DNA from: Accumulibacter sp.
Lineage (GTDB): Bacteria; Pseudomonadota; Gammaproteobacteria; Burkholderiales; Rhodocyclaceae
Reading direction: 5' to 3'
DNA: 64,000 nucleotides
Assembly (NCBI RefSeq): GCF_029255285.1
Contig: NZ_JAPUVI010000093.1
Location: forward strand, 62,001 to 126,000
Position numbers and translations under genes: made by a program. Position 1 is the stretch's first letter. Every line of letters starts with the position of its first letter. The notes below the pieces were generated by a model. It had not been told where the DNA came from, searched no databases, and saw nothing but the letters and a program-made list of their open reading frames with translations. Positions 38,863 to 47,051 of this stretch are shown piece by piece.

Positions 38863-40077
38863 ATGGCAGATGCATTGAGATCTTCGAAGGTCGGACTGGC
38901 TCTTGCCGGCGGTGGCCCGGTGGGCGGTATTTACGAAGTGGGCGCCATGGCCGCCTTGGCCGAGGCGCTCGACGGCGTCGATTTCGGCGACTTCGACATC
39001 TATGTAGGGGTCAGTTCCGGAGCCTTCATTTCGGCTGCGGTGGCCAATGGGCTGGGGCCTGCGACACTGGCACGAATGCTCGTCGAGAACGACTCTGACC
39101 AGGTCTTCGATCCGGAGATGTTGCTGCGCCCGGCTTTCGGCGAGTATTTCCGACGCGCCGTGTCGGTACCGCTGCTCTTCTGGTCCTCCCTGCGGCAGTA
39201 TTTATCCGATCCTTGGCACCTTCGTCTGGTCGAGGCCTTTCAGGCGCTCAGCCACGCCATTCCGGCTGGCCTGTTCGATAGCGCGGGCATCGATCAGCTG
39301 CTTCGGAAGCTGTTTTCGACGGGGGGGCGGAGCAACGATTTTCGCCAGCTGAAGCATCGGCTGTTCATCGTGGCGACCGATCTCGACACCGGCGAGTCGG
39401 TGGCTTTCGGTTCCTCAGGGCATGATGACGTCCCGATTTCGGTTGCCGTGCAGGCCAGCGCCGCGTTACCTGGCCTGTTTCCACCGGTCAAGATCGGCGA
39501 TCGTTATTTTGTCGACGGTGCCTTGATCAAGACGCTGCACGCTTCCGTGGCGCTGCACGAAGGGGCCGACCTGGTGATCTGCCTCAATCCGCTGGTGCCC
39601 TTCGACTCCCGATTGGCCGCCAAACGTGCGGCGCAGGAGAAGACGAGACCCGAGCCGGCCTATCTGGTCGACGGCGGCCTGCCGGTGGTTCTGTCGCAAA
39701 CGTTTCGTGCCATCATCCACTCGCGGATGCGTACCGGAATGGATCGCTACCGACTCGAGTTCGAGGGCAAGGACGTGATTCTGTTCGAACCGACGCGCGA
39801 CGACGCGGACATGTTCTTCACGAACGTCTTTAGCTACCGCGGCCGCAGCCGGCTTTGCGAGCACGCCTATCAACGCACGCGCAGCGACCTGTATCGGCGT
39901 CGCCATGAGTTGCGGCCGATTCTCGAGCGCCATGGCATCCATCTCAACCTGGGCGTTTTGAAGGATCATAGCCGTTCGCTGTTATCACGCCGGCGTCGCC
40001 CGGATCTGGCGGCCAGCGCTTCGGCGCTGGATTCCTCGTTGCGCGACCTGGAGGCGTGGTTGCAGACGCGGACTTGA
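38863..40077 (+). CDS. Patatin-like phospholipase/lipase
   Basis: A 404-residue protein. The N-terminal patatin domain has the oxyanion-hole motif GGGPVGGIYEVGA (about residues 17-29), the nucleophile Ser51 in GVSSGAF, and the Asp of the dyad in VDGA near residue 217. The C-terminal ~120 residues are Arg-rich and outside the patatin core. No signal peptide is seen, so it should act in the cytoplasm on acyl-lipids. Its place beside a phasin and a WS/DGAT suggests mobilising or remodelling storage lipid; that is inference. Confidence 0.88.
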   Translation: MADALRSSKVGLALAGGGPVGGIYEVGAMAALAEALDGVDFGDFDIYVGVSSGAFISAAVANGLGPATLARMLVENDSDQVFDPEMLLRPAFGEYFRRAVSVPLLFWSSLRQYLSDPWHLRLVEAFQALSHAIPAGLFDSAGIDQLLRKLFSTGGRSNDFRQLKHRLFIVATDLDTGESVAFGSSGHDDVPISVAVQASAALPGLFPPVKIGDRYFVDGALIKTLHASVALHEGADLVICLNPLVPFDSRLAAKRAAQEKTRPEPAYLVDGGLPVVLSQTFRAIIHSRMRTGMDRYRLEFEGKDVILFEPTRDDADMFFTNVFSYRGRSRLCEHAYQRTRSDLYRRRHELRPILERHGIHLNLGVLKDHSRSLLSRRRRPDLAASASALDSSLRDLEAWLQTRT

Positions 40078-40170
40078 TCCAGCAGGTCGCGGCGCGAATT
40101 CTGCGGCCGGCATTTCCTGGCCGGATCGGCAGTGATATGCTCGCCATTCACGGCGGATGAGGGGCGGCGA

Positions 40171-40818
40171 ATGGAGAGCAAACCCAAGCGGCGAACGCGC
40201 GAACGCATCATCGAGACGAGCCTGCGCCTGTTCAATGATTTCGGCGAGCCGAACGTGACGACGACGGTCATCGCCGACGAGATGAATATCAGTGCCGGTA
40301 ATCTGTACTACCACTTCCACAACAAGGACGAGATCATCGAGACGATCTTCGCGTCGTTCGAGCGGGAGATGGAGGGAACGCTTGCCGTTCCGGCGCGCCG
40401 GCTTACCGACATCGAAGACATCTGGCTTTTTCTGCACCTGTTGTTCGAGCAGATCTGGAAGTATCGCTTTTTTTACCGCGATCTGAACGACTTGCTGACG
40501 CGCAATCGCTTGTTGGAAATCCATTTCAAGCAGATCCTGACACACAAGGTGCAGACGGCGACGAAGCTGTGCGACGGACTGGTGTTGGCCGGGGCAATGC
40601 GCGCCACCGGCGAGCAGGTGCGTGCGCTGGCGACGAACATGGCGGTGATTGCGACTTATTGGTTGTCCTTCGAGTACGCACGTGACCCGCGAGGCAAGCT
40701 CGAAAGCGATCGGATCGGGCGCGGTGTGTACCAGGTGATGGCGATGTTGTCGCCGTTTCTCCTTGGCGAAGCGCGAAGTCTGCTCGACAAGCTGTCACGC
40801 GAATACGTCGGATCCTGA
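40171..40818 (+). CDS. TetR family transcriptional regulator
   Basis: 215 residues from the ATG at 40171 with GAGGGG upstream; the longer frame adds 13 residues. The N-terminal TetR helix-turn-helix is clear (RERIIETSLRLFNDFGEPNV, then MNISAGNLYYHFHNKDEI). The C-terminal domain is helical with aromatic residues (FEQIWKYRFFYRDLNDLL), suiting a hydrophobic ligand. Its position between patatin and the WS/DGAT suggests it governs the storage-lipid genes, perhaps in response to acyl-CoA. Confidence 0.92.
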   Translation: MESKPKRRTRERIIETSLRLFNDFGEPNVTTTVIADEMNISAGNLYYHFHNKDEIIETIFASFEREMEGTLAVPARRLTDIEDIWLFLHLLFEQIWKYRFFYRDLNDLLTRNRLLEIHFKQILTHKVQTATKLCDGLVLAGAMRATGEQVRALATNMAVIATYWLSFEYARDPRGKLESDRIGRGVYQVMAMLSPFLLGEARSLLDKLSREYVGS

Positions 40819-40858
40819 CGTCAGCGCGGCAACATTTCATTCATCTGGAGGACGATCA

Positions 40859-41632
40859 ATGGCCTGGATACCCTTTCCCTACGCCGACACGGCTTACGGT
40901 TTCCCCGGGGCGGCTCTCGAACAGCATTGGGGGCGCCTGCATCGCGGCGACTGCGAACCCTTCCCGACCGATCCCAAGGTCCAGGATGCTTGGCGCAGCT
41001 ACCACGCGGGCGAATTCGGTAAAGCTGTGGAAAGCGGTTTGACGTGTGGAATTGCCGGCTACAACGTGGCTAACAAGGCCGCTGCGATCTATGCCACCTA
41101 CCTGGAGCGCGACGACGAGCGCAAGCGCAGTTTGCTGCTGGAAGTCGCTCGGCGTTGCGAGGAACAACAGGAAAAGAGGCCAGGCGACGCCAACGCCTGG
41201 TATCTTCACGCTTTCGCGCTGGGTCGCTACAGCCAGAGCATCTCGGTCGTCAAGGCGTTGGCGCAAGGGCTTGGCGGAAAGATAAAGCACAGTCTGACGC
41301 AGGCCCTGGAGATCGAACCCCGACACGCTGATGCGCACGTCGCGCTCGGCGCCTATCACGCCGAAGTCATTGACAAGGTCGGGGCGCTGGTCGGCGGGCT
41401 GACTTACGGGGCCAAGAAGAGTACGGGCAACGAGCTGCTCGAAACCGCTCTGAAGCTCAATCCCGACTCGGCGATCACTCGCATCGAATATGCGAACGCT
41501 TTGCTGATGATGTTTGGCAAGGCGCGGATGAAGGACGCCGAACGTCTCTATCGGGAAGCTGCGGCGTTTGTACCGATGGACGCCATGGAGCGTCTCGACG
41601 TCGAAGCAGCGAAAGAGGAACTGGCGGACTGA
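40859..41632 (+). CDS. TPR-like protein
   Basis: 257 residues from the ATG at 40859 (CTGGAGG upstream), 40 bp after the TetR stop and probably co-transcribed. Helical TPR-type repeats are visible: AWRSYHAGEFGKAVESGL, LTQALEIEPRHADAHVALGA and LLETALKLNPDSAITRIEYA. There is no signal peptide or membrane helix. It may be a scaffold or adaptor at the granule or for the acyltransferase, but nothing in the sequence shows this. Confidence 0.8.
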   Translation: MAWIPFPYADTAYGFPGAALEQHWGRLHRGDCEPFPTDPKVQDAWRSYHAGEFGKAVESGLTCGIAGYNVANKAAAIYATYLERDDERKRSLLLEVARRCEEQQEKRPGDANAWYLHAFALGRYSQSISVVKALAQGLGGKIKHSLTQALEIEPRHADAHVALGAYHAEVIDKVGALVGGLTYGAKKSTGNELLETALKLNPDSAITRIEYANALLMMFGKARMKDAERLYREAAAFVPMDAMERLDVEAAKEELAD

Positions 41633-41682
41633 ACCCTATGGCGTGCCCGGTCCGAGCATGCCATCGCACCGTCCGCGGCTGC

Positions 41683-43167
41683 TCAACGTCGGATCAGGGC
41701 GAGCACGTCTTCTTCGACGGCCTGCGGAAAGCCGAGACGATCCCAGGGTTCGAGCAGGACGAGCCAGAGCAGTTTTTCGAACTCGTCGGCAAATCGGTCG
41801 ACAATGTTTTCCGGGTCGTCGACCATGCTCTTGTCGGTGATCAGTCCGAATTGTACGTAGTTGTTGTAGGAGAGAATGCTGACTCCCATGCCGATATCGC
41901 CTGCCTGGGGTACCCAGACCATTTGTTGTGCGATCCTGCTGCCGGCAAAGAAGCGGGTCTTCTGAAAGCCGGGGACATTGGTCATCACCGCCGTCGTTTT
42001 GTCGGCGAGCTGTTTGAGCACCTTGTCCTGAACGAACTGAGGCGCCATTCCTGCCGCGCCGAGCAGGGAGAAAGTCAACATCGCCTGGTGTGATCCTTTG
42101 AGTTCCGCCATTCTGGCGCGCGTTGCATAGAGCCTGGCGAGTGGATTTGCCACGCCGATAGGCAGGTCGAGGGTGACGAGCCCAAAGCGGTTGCCCAGCT
42201 CCTCGATGTCTCCAGGCCTCCGCAGATTGACGGGCACCATGACGCGGATGGCCACCGAGCCGACACGGTCGCCTTTGGCCGCCAAGTAGCCGCCCAGGGC
42301 ACCGGCGACGGAGGAAAGCAGGGTGTCGTTTACCGAGCAGCCAAGAACCTTGCCGACGGCCTTGATGTCGGGCAGTGAGATCGGCTCTGACCAAGCCACG
42401 CGTTTTGCCGTTCCCGCCTTGCCCTTGAAGCGTGTCGCGCTGTCGCTGGGCAGCAAGGCGAGTTGGCCGATTTCCCGGGCGAGGGCTCCGGCGGCACGAG
42501 CGTAGTTGCGCAGCCTTCCGGGATCTCGACGTAAACCGAGGTATTGGCCCCAAAGATGGCCACCAACGTGTATCGAGGTCAGTGCCAGCTCGCTCAGCGG
42601 TTCAAGGATCAGGCGCCAGACACGGTCGCCGGTATCGTCTTCGTCGTCGTCGGCGCTGGCCGCTGATGCGAAAAGCGAATCCGCCGACCCACCGTCTTCC
42701 GGAGCGTCGGGCTGTTCGTCGGTCAGCGAGTTGATGACGCCAATCAGCGCGATCCCGTCGGCGATGGCGTGGTGGATGCGGACAACGAGTGCCGAGTTTC
42801 CGCTAGCCGTTTCGACGACGTTGAATTCCCAGCGAGGCCGCGCTGCATTGAGTGGTGTGCTGGCCATTTCAGCGACGAACTTTTGCAACTCGTGTTTACC
42901 ACCAGGGGCCGGGAGCAGCGAATGGCGAACGTGTGCGTCGATGTCGAAGTCGGGATCGTCTACCCACCACGCGCCGTCCGAATCCAGCCGCGCGATCTGA
43001 CGGAAGCGTCGGTAACGCAGTAGACGCGAAGCGACGGTGCGCTTGAGACGCTCGGCGTCGATGCGGCCACCGAAAAGCATGACGCCGAGGATCTGCATCA
43101 GGTTCTCCGGCCGGTCCATGCGTAACCAGGCCGTGTCGACGTGGGAAATGATTTCGCGCGAGCGCAT
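41683..43167 (-). CDS. Wax ester synthase/diacylglycerol acyltransferase (WS/DGAT)
   Basis: 494 residues from the ATG at 43167 (GGAG eight bases upstream); ATGs at 43200 and 43221 are alternatives. The enzyme esterifies acyl-CoA to fatty alcohol or diacylglycerol. The catalytic HHAIADG motif is near residue 134, in the N-terminal condensation-like domain opened by SHVDTAWLRMDRPENLMQI. The C-terminal WS/DGAT domain includes NDTLLSSVAGALGGYL and TAVMTNVPG. It faces an acyl-CoA-binding protein gene across an 80-bp promoter region. Substrate preference cannot be judged. Confidence 0.94.
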   Translation of the reverse strand: MRSREIISHVDTAWLRMDRPENLMQILGVMLFGGRIDAERLKRTVASRLLRYRRFRQIARLDSDGAWWVDDPDFDIDAHVRHSLLPAPGGKHELQKFVAEMASTPLNAARPRWEFNVVETASGNSALVVRIHHAIADGIALIGVINSLTDEQPDAPEDGGSADSLFASAASADDDEDDTGDRVWRLILEPLSELALTSIHVGGHLWGQYLGLRRDPGRLRNYARAAGALAREIGQLALLPSDSATRFKGKAGTAKRVAWSEPISLPDIKAVGKVLGCSVNDTLLSSVAGALGGYLAAKGDRVGSVAIRVMVPVNLRRPGDIEELGNRFGLVTLDLPIGVANPLARLYATRARMAELKGSHQAMLTFSLLGAAGMAPQFVQDKVLKQLADKTTAVMTNVPGFQKTRFFAGSRIAQQMVWVPQAGDIGMGVSILSYNNYVQFGLITDKSMVDDPENIVDRFADEFEKLLWLVLLEPWDRLGFPQAVEEDVLALIRR

Positions 43168-43182
43168 CGAGTCTGCTCCGCC

Positions 43183-43219
43183 GGAAAATGGCAAGCCCAT
43201 ATAATAGCAAGCCATTTCC
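43183..43219. promoter_or_regulatory. Inverted repeat around the promoter between WS/DGAT and acyl-CoA-binding protein
   Basis: GGAAAATGGC (43183-43192) and GCCATTTCC (43211-43219) form an inverted repeat with one extra base on one side. Between them are AT-rich sequence and a TATAAT at 43200-43205. The layout suits a repressor covering a divergent promoter. The nearby TetR is the obvious candidate, but this is inferred. Confidence 0.5.
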
Positions 43220-43247
43220 ATCCGATCAGCGTGCGAAGGAGTTGAAC

Positions 43248-43508
43248 ATGAGTGAACTGCAAGCCCGATTCGTAGCCGCCGTTGCCAGCTCGAAGACCCT
43301 GAGTGAACGTCCCGACAACGCCACCTTGCTGAAACTGTATGCGCTTTACAAGCAGGCGAGCGAGGGCGATGTCGAGGGCCGGCGCCCGGGCTTTACCGAC
43401 ATGGTTGGGCGAGCCAAGTTCGACGCTTGGGCGGCGCTCAAGGGCACGGCCTCCGACGAGGCAAAGCAGCAGTATGTTGCCCTGATCGACGATCTGAGAG
43501 CGCGCTGA
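43248..43508 (+). CDS. Acyl-CoA-binding protein
   Basis: 86 residues from the ATG at 43248 with AAGGAG upstream. The four-helix ACBP fold is clear from LLKLYALYKQASEGDVEGRR, then KFDAWAALKGTASDEAKQQY. The family binds long-chain acyl-CoA with high affinity and shuttles it between enzymes. It occurs only patchily in bacteria. Its divergent placement from the WS/DGAT suggests it feeds acyl-CoA to neutral-lipid synthesis. Confidence 0.93.
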   Translation: MSELQARFVAAVASSKTLSERPDNATLLKLYALYKQASEGDVEGRRPGFTDMVGRAKFDAWAALKGTASDEAKQQYVALIDDLRAR

Positions 43509-43545
43509 CGGACGCTAACCGGCGCCTCTCGTCGGCTGCCGTCAG

Positions 43546-43824
43546 TCAGATTGGAAAGTTCTCGTCGAAAAAGCGTTGCGCCTCACGCTCTATACGTGGC
43601 TTGAGTGCGAAGAGCAGGAATCCGAGACGGATGTGCAGGGCGACTTCCTTGGCGTCGAGCGACAGCTCGCCAGAGACGCCGGGCCGCTGAAAGCGCATGA
43701 CATCCCCGTCCCACGCGTAATCCAGGTCGAACTCTTCCTTCAGCTCGGAAGCCATGTGTTCAGCTGAGGCGCGGGCTTCGGCGCGGCTCTTGCCATGTGG
43801 TCGACGAATGTCGATGTCGCTCAT
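43546..43824 (-). CDS. Polyhydroxyalkanoic acid system family protein
   Basis: A 92-residue protein with the PHA_gran_rgn pattern: an N-terminal IDIRRPHGKSRAEARASAEH, then DLDYAWDGDVMRFQRPGVSG and LGFLLFALKPRIEREAQRFF. Members are found with PHA or granule genes; their biochemical role is undefined. It is convergent with the acyl-CoA-binding protein gene and closes the storage-lipid region. Confidence 0.88.
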   Translation of the reverse strand: MSDIDIRRPHGKSRAEARASAEHMASELKEEFDLDYAWDGDVMRFQRPGVSGELSLDAKEVALHIRLGFLLFALKPRIEREAQRFFDENFPI

Positions 43825-43953
43825 CGGAAAGTTCCTCTCGGGACAATGTGAAAGGCGGCACGGTGGACCACGAACCTCGGCCTACCCGCATTCCGGGGAG
43901 GGCTCAGTGTGGGGCCGATGATCGTGACCTTCACTATTGGTTGGTGAATATTG

Positions 43954-44862
43954 CTACGATCGCCAGACGATTTCGGCGCATAGCGACCGGAAGGCAGCAT
44001 AACGCCGGTGGTCGATTTCGCCATGTCGCAGAGCCGCCTGCACGCGGCAGTCGGGTTCCGTCTCGTGCCGGCAGTCACGGAAGCGGCACTGACCAAGCAG
44101 TGGGCGGAGTTCGAGAAAGCCTTGTGCAATATCGTTGCGCGACAAATGTCGCAAGCCGAAAGCCATCAAACCCGGCGAGTCCAGCAGGGCCGTTGTCGTA
44201 CTGAGGCGATAAAGCTGGGCTCGCGTCGTCGTGTGTCTGCCAGCCTGTAATGCTGGCGAGAACTCCCGGGTTGCCACCTGGGCGTCAGGGACGAGCGCGT
44301 TGATCAGCGTCGACTTGCCCATTCCGGATTGACCAATCAGCAGGCTGGTCTGCTCTCGCAGATAAGGCTGCAGGCGCGTGCCTTCGGCGAGGGCGGAAAG
44401 CTGCACTACCGGGTAGCCTAATTGCTCAAACGGGGCCAGCGTTGCCGCCGCCGCGGCCACACGCTCGGACAGGTCGCACTTGTTCAGCACGATCACGACC
44501 CTGATACTTTGATTTTCGGCGGCGACGATGCAGCGGGTGATCAATTCGTCGGAAAACGATGGTTCGGTGGCGACGACGATGATGATCTGCGTCACGTTGG
44601 CGGCGATCAGCTTTTGCCTGACGTTGTCCGAGCGGTAAAGCAGGGTAGTGCGCGCTTCAAGCGAGTTGATCACACCCTGAGTGGGACTCGTGCGCTGCAC
44701 GCTGACATGGTCGCCGCAGGCCAGCTCGCTTCTCTTGCCGCGTGGAAAACAGAGCAGCAGCGCGCCGTCGGCCAGCTCGACTCGATATTGCCGTCCGTAG
44801 GCGGCAACGATGGTGCCGGCAAGCCTCAAATTCCTGCCAGCGCTTCGATTTTGGCCGCGCAA
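43954..44862 (-). CDS. rsgA: Small-subunit biogenesis GTPase RsgA
   Basis: 302 residues from a TTG at 44862; another TTG about 11 codons further in is an alternative, and there is no ATG nearby. RsgA is a circularly permuted GTPase that checks late 30S maturation. It has an OB domain at the N-terminus, the motif order NKCD, GQSGMGKSTLINAL, DSPG, and a C-terminal zinc site (CRFRDCRHETEPDC). It overlaps the end of phhB by 37 bp on the same strand, so they are co-expressed. Confidence 0.92.
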   Translation of the reverse strand: MRGQNRSAGRNLRLAGTIVAAYGRQYRVELADGALLLCFPRGKRSELACGDHVSVQRTSPTQGVINSLEARTTLLYRSDNVRQKLIAANVTQIIIVVATEPSFSDELITRCIVAAENQSIRVVIVLNKCDLSERVAAAAATLAPFEQLGYPVVQLSALAEGTRLQPYLREQTSLLIGQSGMGKSTLINALVPDAQVATREFSPALQAGRHTTTRAQLYRLSTTTALLDSPGLMAFGLRHLSRNDIAQGFLELRPLLGQCRFRDCRHETEPDCRVQAALRHGEIDHRRYAAFRSLCAEIVWRS

Positions 44863-45170
44863 ATGAAATCGTTACGCGATAGCCCACCCACGTCATGCGT
44901 ACTGTAGCTGACGCTGACCTGGCCGTAACCGATTCGCAGTTCGGGATGGTGGTTTTCGCGTTCGGCCAGCCAAGCGACGGTGTTGACGAACAGCAGCGCG
45001 GCCGCGTAAGTGGCAAAGGCAAAATCCTTGCGCAGCGCCGCACCCTGCTCGTCTATCGTCCAGCCCGGCAGTCCGCTAAGCAGGGCTGAGGCCTGGGCGG
45101 GATCGACGAGATGTTCGCTACCGCGCAAAGTGCGGCAGCATTGTTGCGCCAGTGGCAGTTCGGTCGTCAT
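44826..45170 (-). CDS. phhB: Pterin-4a-carbinolamine dehydratase
   Basis: A 114-residue protein with the family motif ENHHPELRIGYGQVSVSYS and the following THDVGGLSRNDFICAAKI. It dehydrates 4a-hydroxytetrahydrobiopterin during aromatic amino-acid hydroxylation. No phenylalanine hydroxylase gene is in the window, so its partner is elsewhere or it has another role. It sits between the M48 peptidase (22 bp upstream) and rsgA. Confidence 0.92.
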   Translation of the reverse strand: MTTELPLAQQCCRTLRGSEHLVDPAQASALLSGLPGWTIDEQGAALRKDFAFATYAAALLFVNTVAWLAERENHHPELRIGYGQVSVSYSTHDVGGLSRNDFICAAKIEALAGI

Positions 45171-45192
45171 CGGGCTAGCTCTCCGATCGGGG

Positions 45193-46431
45193 TTATGCCG
45201 CCTGCAGGCAGGCTATACGCCGGGCGGCGGGCGGATGGGAATCGTAGAAAAGCGAGTGCAGCGGGTCGGGAGTCAAGGTCGCCGCATTGTCTTCGTAAAG
45301 TTTCACAAGCGCGCTGACCAGGCTCATGGCCGAAGCGTTTTCGGCGGCGTAGCGGTCGGCCGCGAATTCGTCGCGGCGCGACATGAGGCTCAGCAGCGGT
45401 GTCATCAGAAAGCTGAAAACGGGGCTGGCGAGCAAGAACAGCAACAAGCCGAGCGCGGTGCTGCGGTTATGGACCCCGAGTCCGTCGTAGAACCAGGGCG
45501 CGTTGATCAGTTGCCCGAGCAAGGCAAGGACGACCAAAGAAAGCGCGAAGAGCAGGCCGATCCGCTTGAGCACGTGACGCAGCTTGAAGTGTCCAAGCTC
45601 GTGCGCCAGTACGGCCTCCACCTCGGTCGGTTGCAAGCGGTCGAGCAAAGTGTCGAAGAAGACGATGCGTTTGGCTTTCCCGAAGCCGGTGAAGTAGGCG
45701 TTGCCGTGGCTTGACCGTTTCGAGCCATCCATTACGTAGAGCCCGGAACTCGCAAAGCCGCAGCGGGCCAGTAGCGCTTCGACGCGTGCCCTGAGGGCCG
45801 CGTCATCGAGCGGCGCGAAGTGGTTGAACAGGGGCGCGATCCAAGTCGGATAGACGAAAACGATCAGCAGGTTGAACGCGCACCAGAAGAGCCACACGTA
45901 AACCCACCAGCCGCTCCCCATGCTTTCCATTAGCCAGAGAACAGCCAACAGAGCTGGAGTACCGATCACGATAGCAAGCGCTGTCTGCTTCGCCAGGTCC
46001 GCGCAAAAGGTTGCCAAGGTCATACGGTTGAAACCGAAGCTTTGCTCGATGACGAACTGTCGGTAGAGGGCCAGAGGCAGGTCGATAAGGGCCGACAAAA
46101 AGGCGACGCTGAAGACCAGCGCCACGCCATAGGGTAGGCCGTCGAGTCGTGCCGACCAGAAATCATGCAAAGACTGAAGGCCGCCACCGAAAGTGAGGGT
46201 TAGTAGAAAAGTCATTTCGACGGCGAGAACCGTGCGGCTGAAGCGGGTACGCGTCACCGTGTAGTCAGCAGCCTTCTGGTGGGCGTCGAGTTCGATCCGA
46301 TCGGCGAAGGCTGCCGGCACCGCTCCTCGGTGTGCGATGACGTGTGCGATCTGACGCTGCGCCAGCCACAGGCGCAACACGGAGCTTGCCGACACGGCGG
46401 TCAGAAAGATCAGAGCGAGAACGCTGTCCAT
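45193..46431 (-). CDS. M48 family (Ste24-like) membrane metallopeptidase
   Basis: 412 residues from the ATG at 46431; five more are possible from a TTG. It is a multi-pass zinc protease with an N-terminal membrane domain and the catalytic motif LAHELGHFKLRHV. The distal zinc ligand is in SRRDEFAADRYAAENA. The N-terminal region places it nearer Ste24/CAAX prenyl protease 1 than the shorter HtpX. In bacteria it probably has a role in membrane protein quality control. It begins the M48-phhB-rsgA group and is divergent from orn. Confidence 0.92.
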   Translation of the reverse strand: MDSVLALIFLTAVSASSVLRLWLAQRQIAHVIAHRGAVPAAFADRIELDAHQKAADYTVTRTRFSRTVLAVEMTFLLTLTFGGGLQSLHDFWSARLDGLPYGVALVFSVAFLSALIDLPLALYRQFVIEQSFGFNRMTLATFCADLAKQTALAIVIGTPALLAVLWLMESMGSGWWVYVWLFWCAFNLLIVFVYPTWIAPLFNHFAPLDDAALRARVEALLARCGFASSGLYVMDGSKRSSHGNAYFTGFGKAKRIVFFDTLLDRLQPTEVEAVLAHELGHFKLRHVLKRIGLLFALSLVVLALLGQLINAPWFYDGLGVHNRSTALGLLLFLLASPVFSFLMTPLLSLMSRRDEFAADRYAAENASAMSLVSALVKLYEDNAATLTPDPLHSLFYDSHPPAARRIACLQAA

Positions 46432-46474
46432 AGGACTGTGACACAATGCCAGTTCTTAAGTTTAGGCGGATTAT

Positions 46475-47020
46475 ATGGCACTGGATGGAAATCACCTCGT
46501 TTGGTTGGACATGGAAATGACCGGCCTCGACCCGGAGCGCGACCGGATCATTGAATTGGCCATCGTCGTGACCGATAGTAAGTTGACGACGATTGCCGAA
46601 TCACCCGAGTGGGCTGTCCACCAGGATGATGGCTGTCTCGATGCCATGGACGACTGGAACCGGAAAACCCACGCACGCTCGGGGCTGGTCGAACGCGTCA
46701 GGTCGTCCACGCTCGACGAGATGGCGGTCGAGGCGGCCGCTCTCGCTTTCGTCCAGCAGTACGTCCCACAGGCGGCCAGTCCCCTGTGCGGCAACTCGGT
46801 GGGGCAGGACCGTCGTTTCATGGTGAGATACATGCCACGTTTCGAATCGTGGTTTCACTATCGCAACCTTGACGTCAGCACGCTCAAGGAGTTGTGCCGG
46901 CGCTGGAAGCCCGATGTGGCAAAGGGTTTTATCAAGCGGGCAGACCACACGGCGCTGGCTGATATCCGCGAGTCGATTGCCGAGTTGAAGTACTACCGCG
47001 AGCACTTCATCAAGCTTTGA
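46475..47020 (+). CDS. orn: Oligoribonuclease
   Basis: A 181-residue DEDDh 3'-5' exonuclease that finishes RNA decay by degrading dinucleotides, including pGpG from c-di-GMP. The first acidic motif is [20 protein letters not shown]; later come [17 protein letters not shown] and the last motif [17 protein letters not shown]. Full length. It is divergent from the M48 gene, with a 43-bp gap. Confidence 0.96.
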   Translation: MALDGNHLVWLDMEMTGLDPERDRIIELAIVVTDSKLTTIAESPEWAVHQDDGCLDAMDDWNRKTHARSGLVERVRSSTLDEMAVEAAALAFVQQYVPQAASPLCGNSVGQDRRFMVRYMPRFESWFHYRNLDVSTLKELCRRWKPDVAKGFIKRADHTALADIRESIAELKYYREHFIKL

Positions 47021-47051
47021 ACGCGCACGACCGATGATCGCCGCGCTTCGC

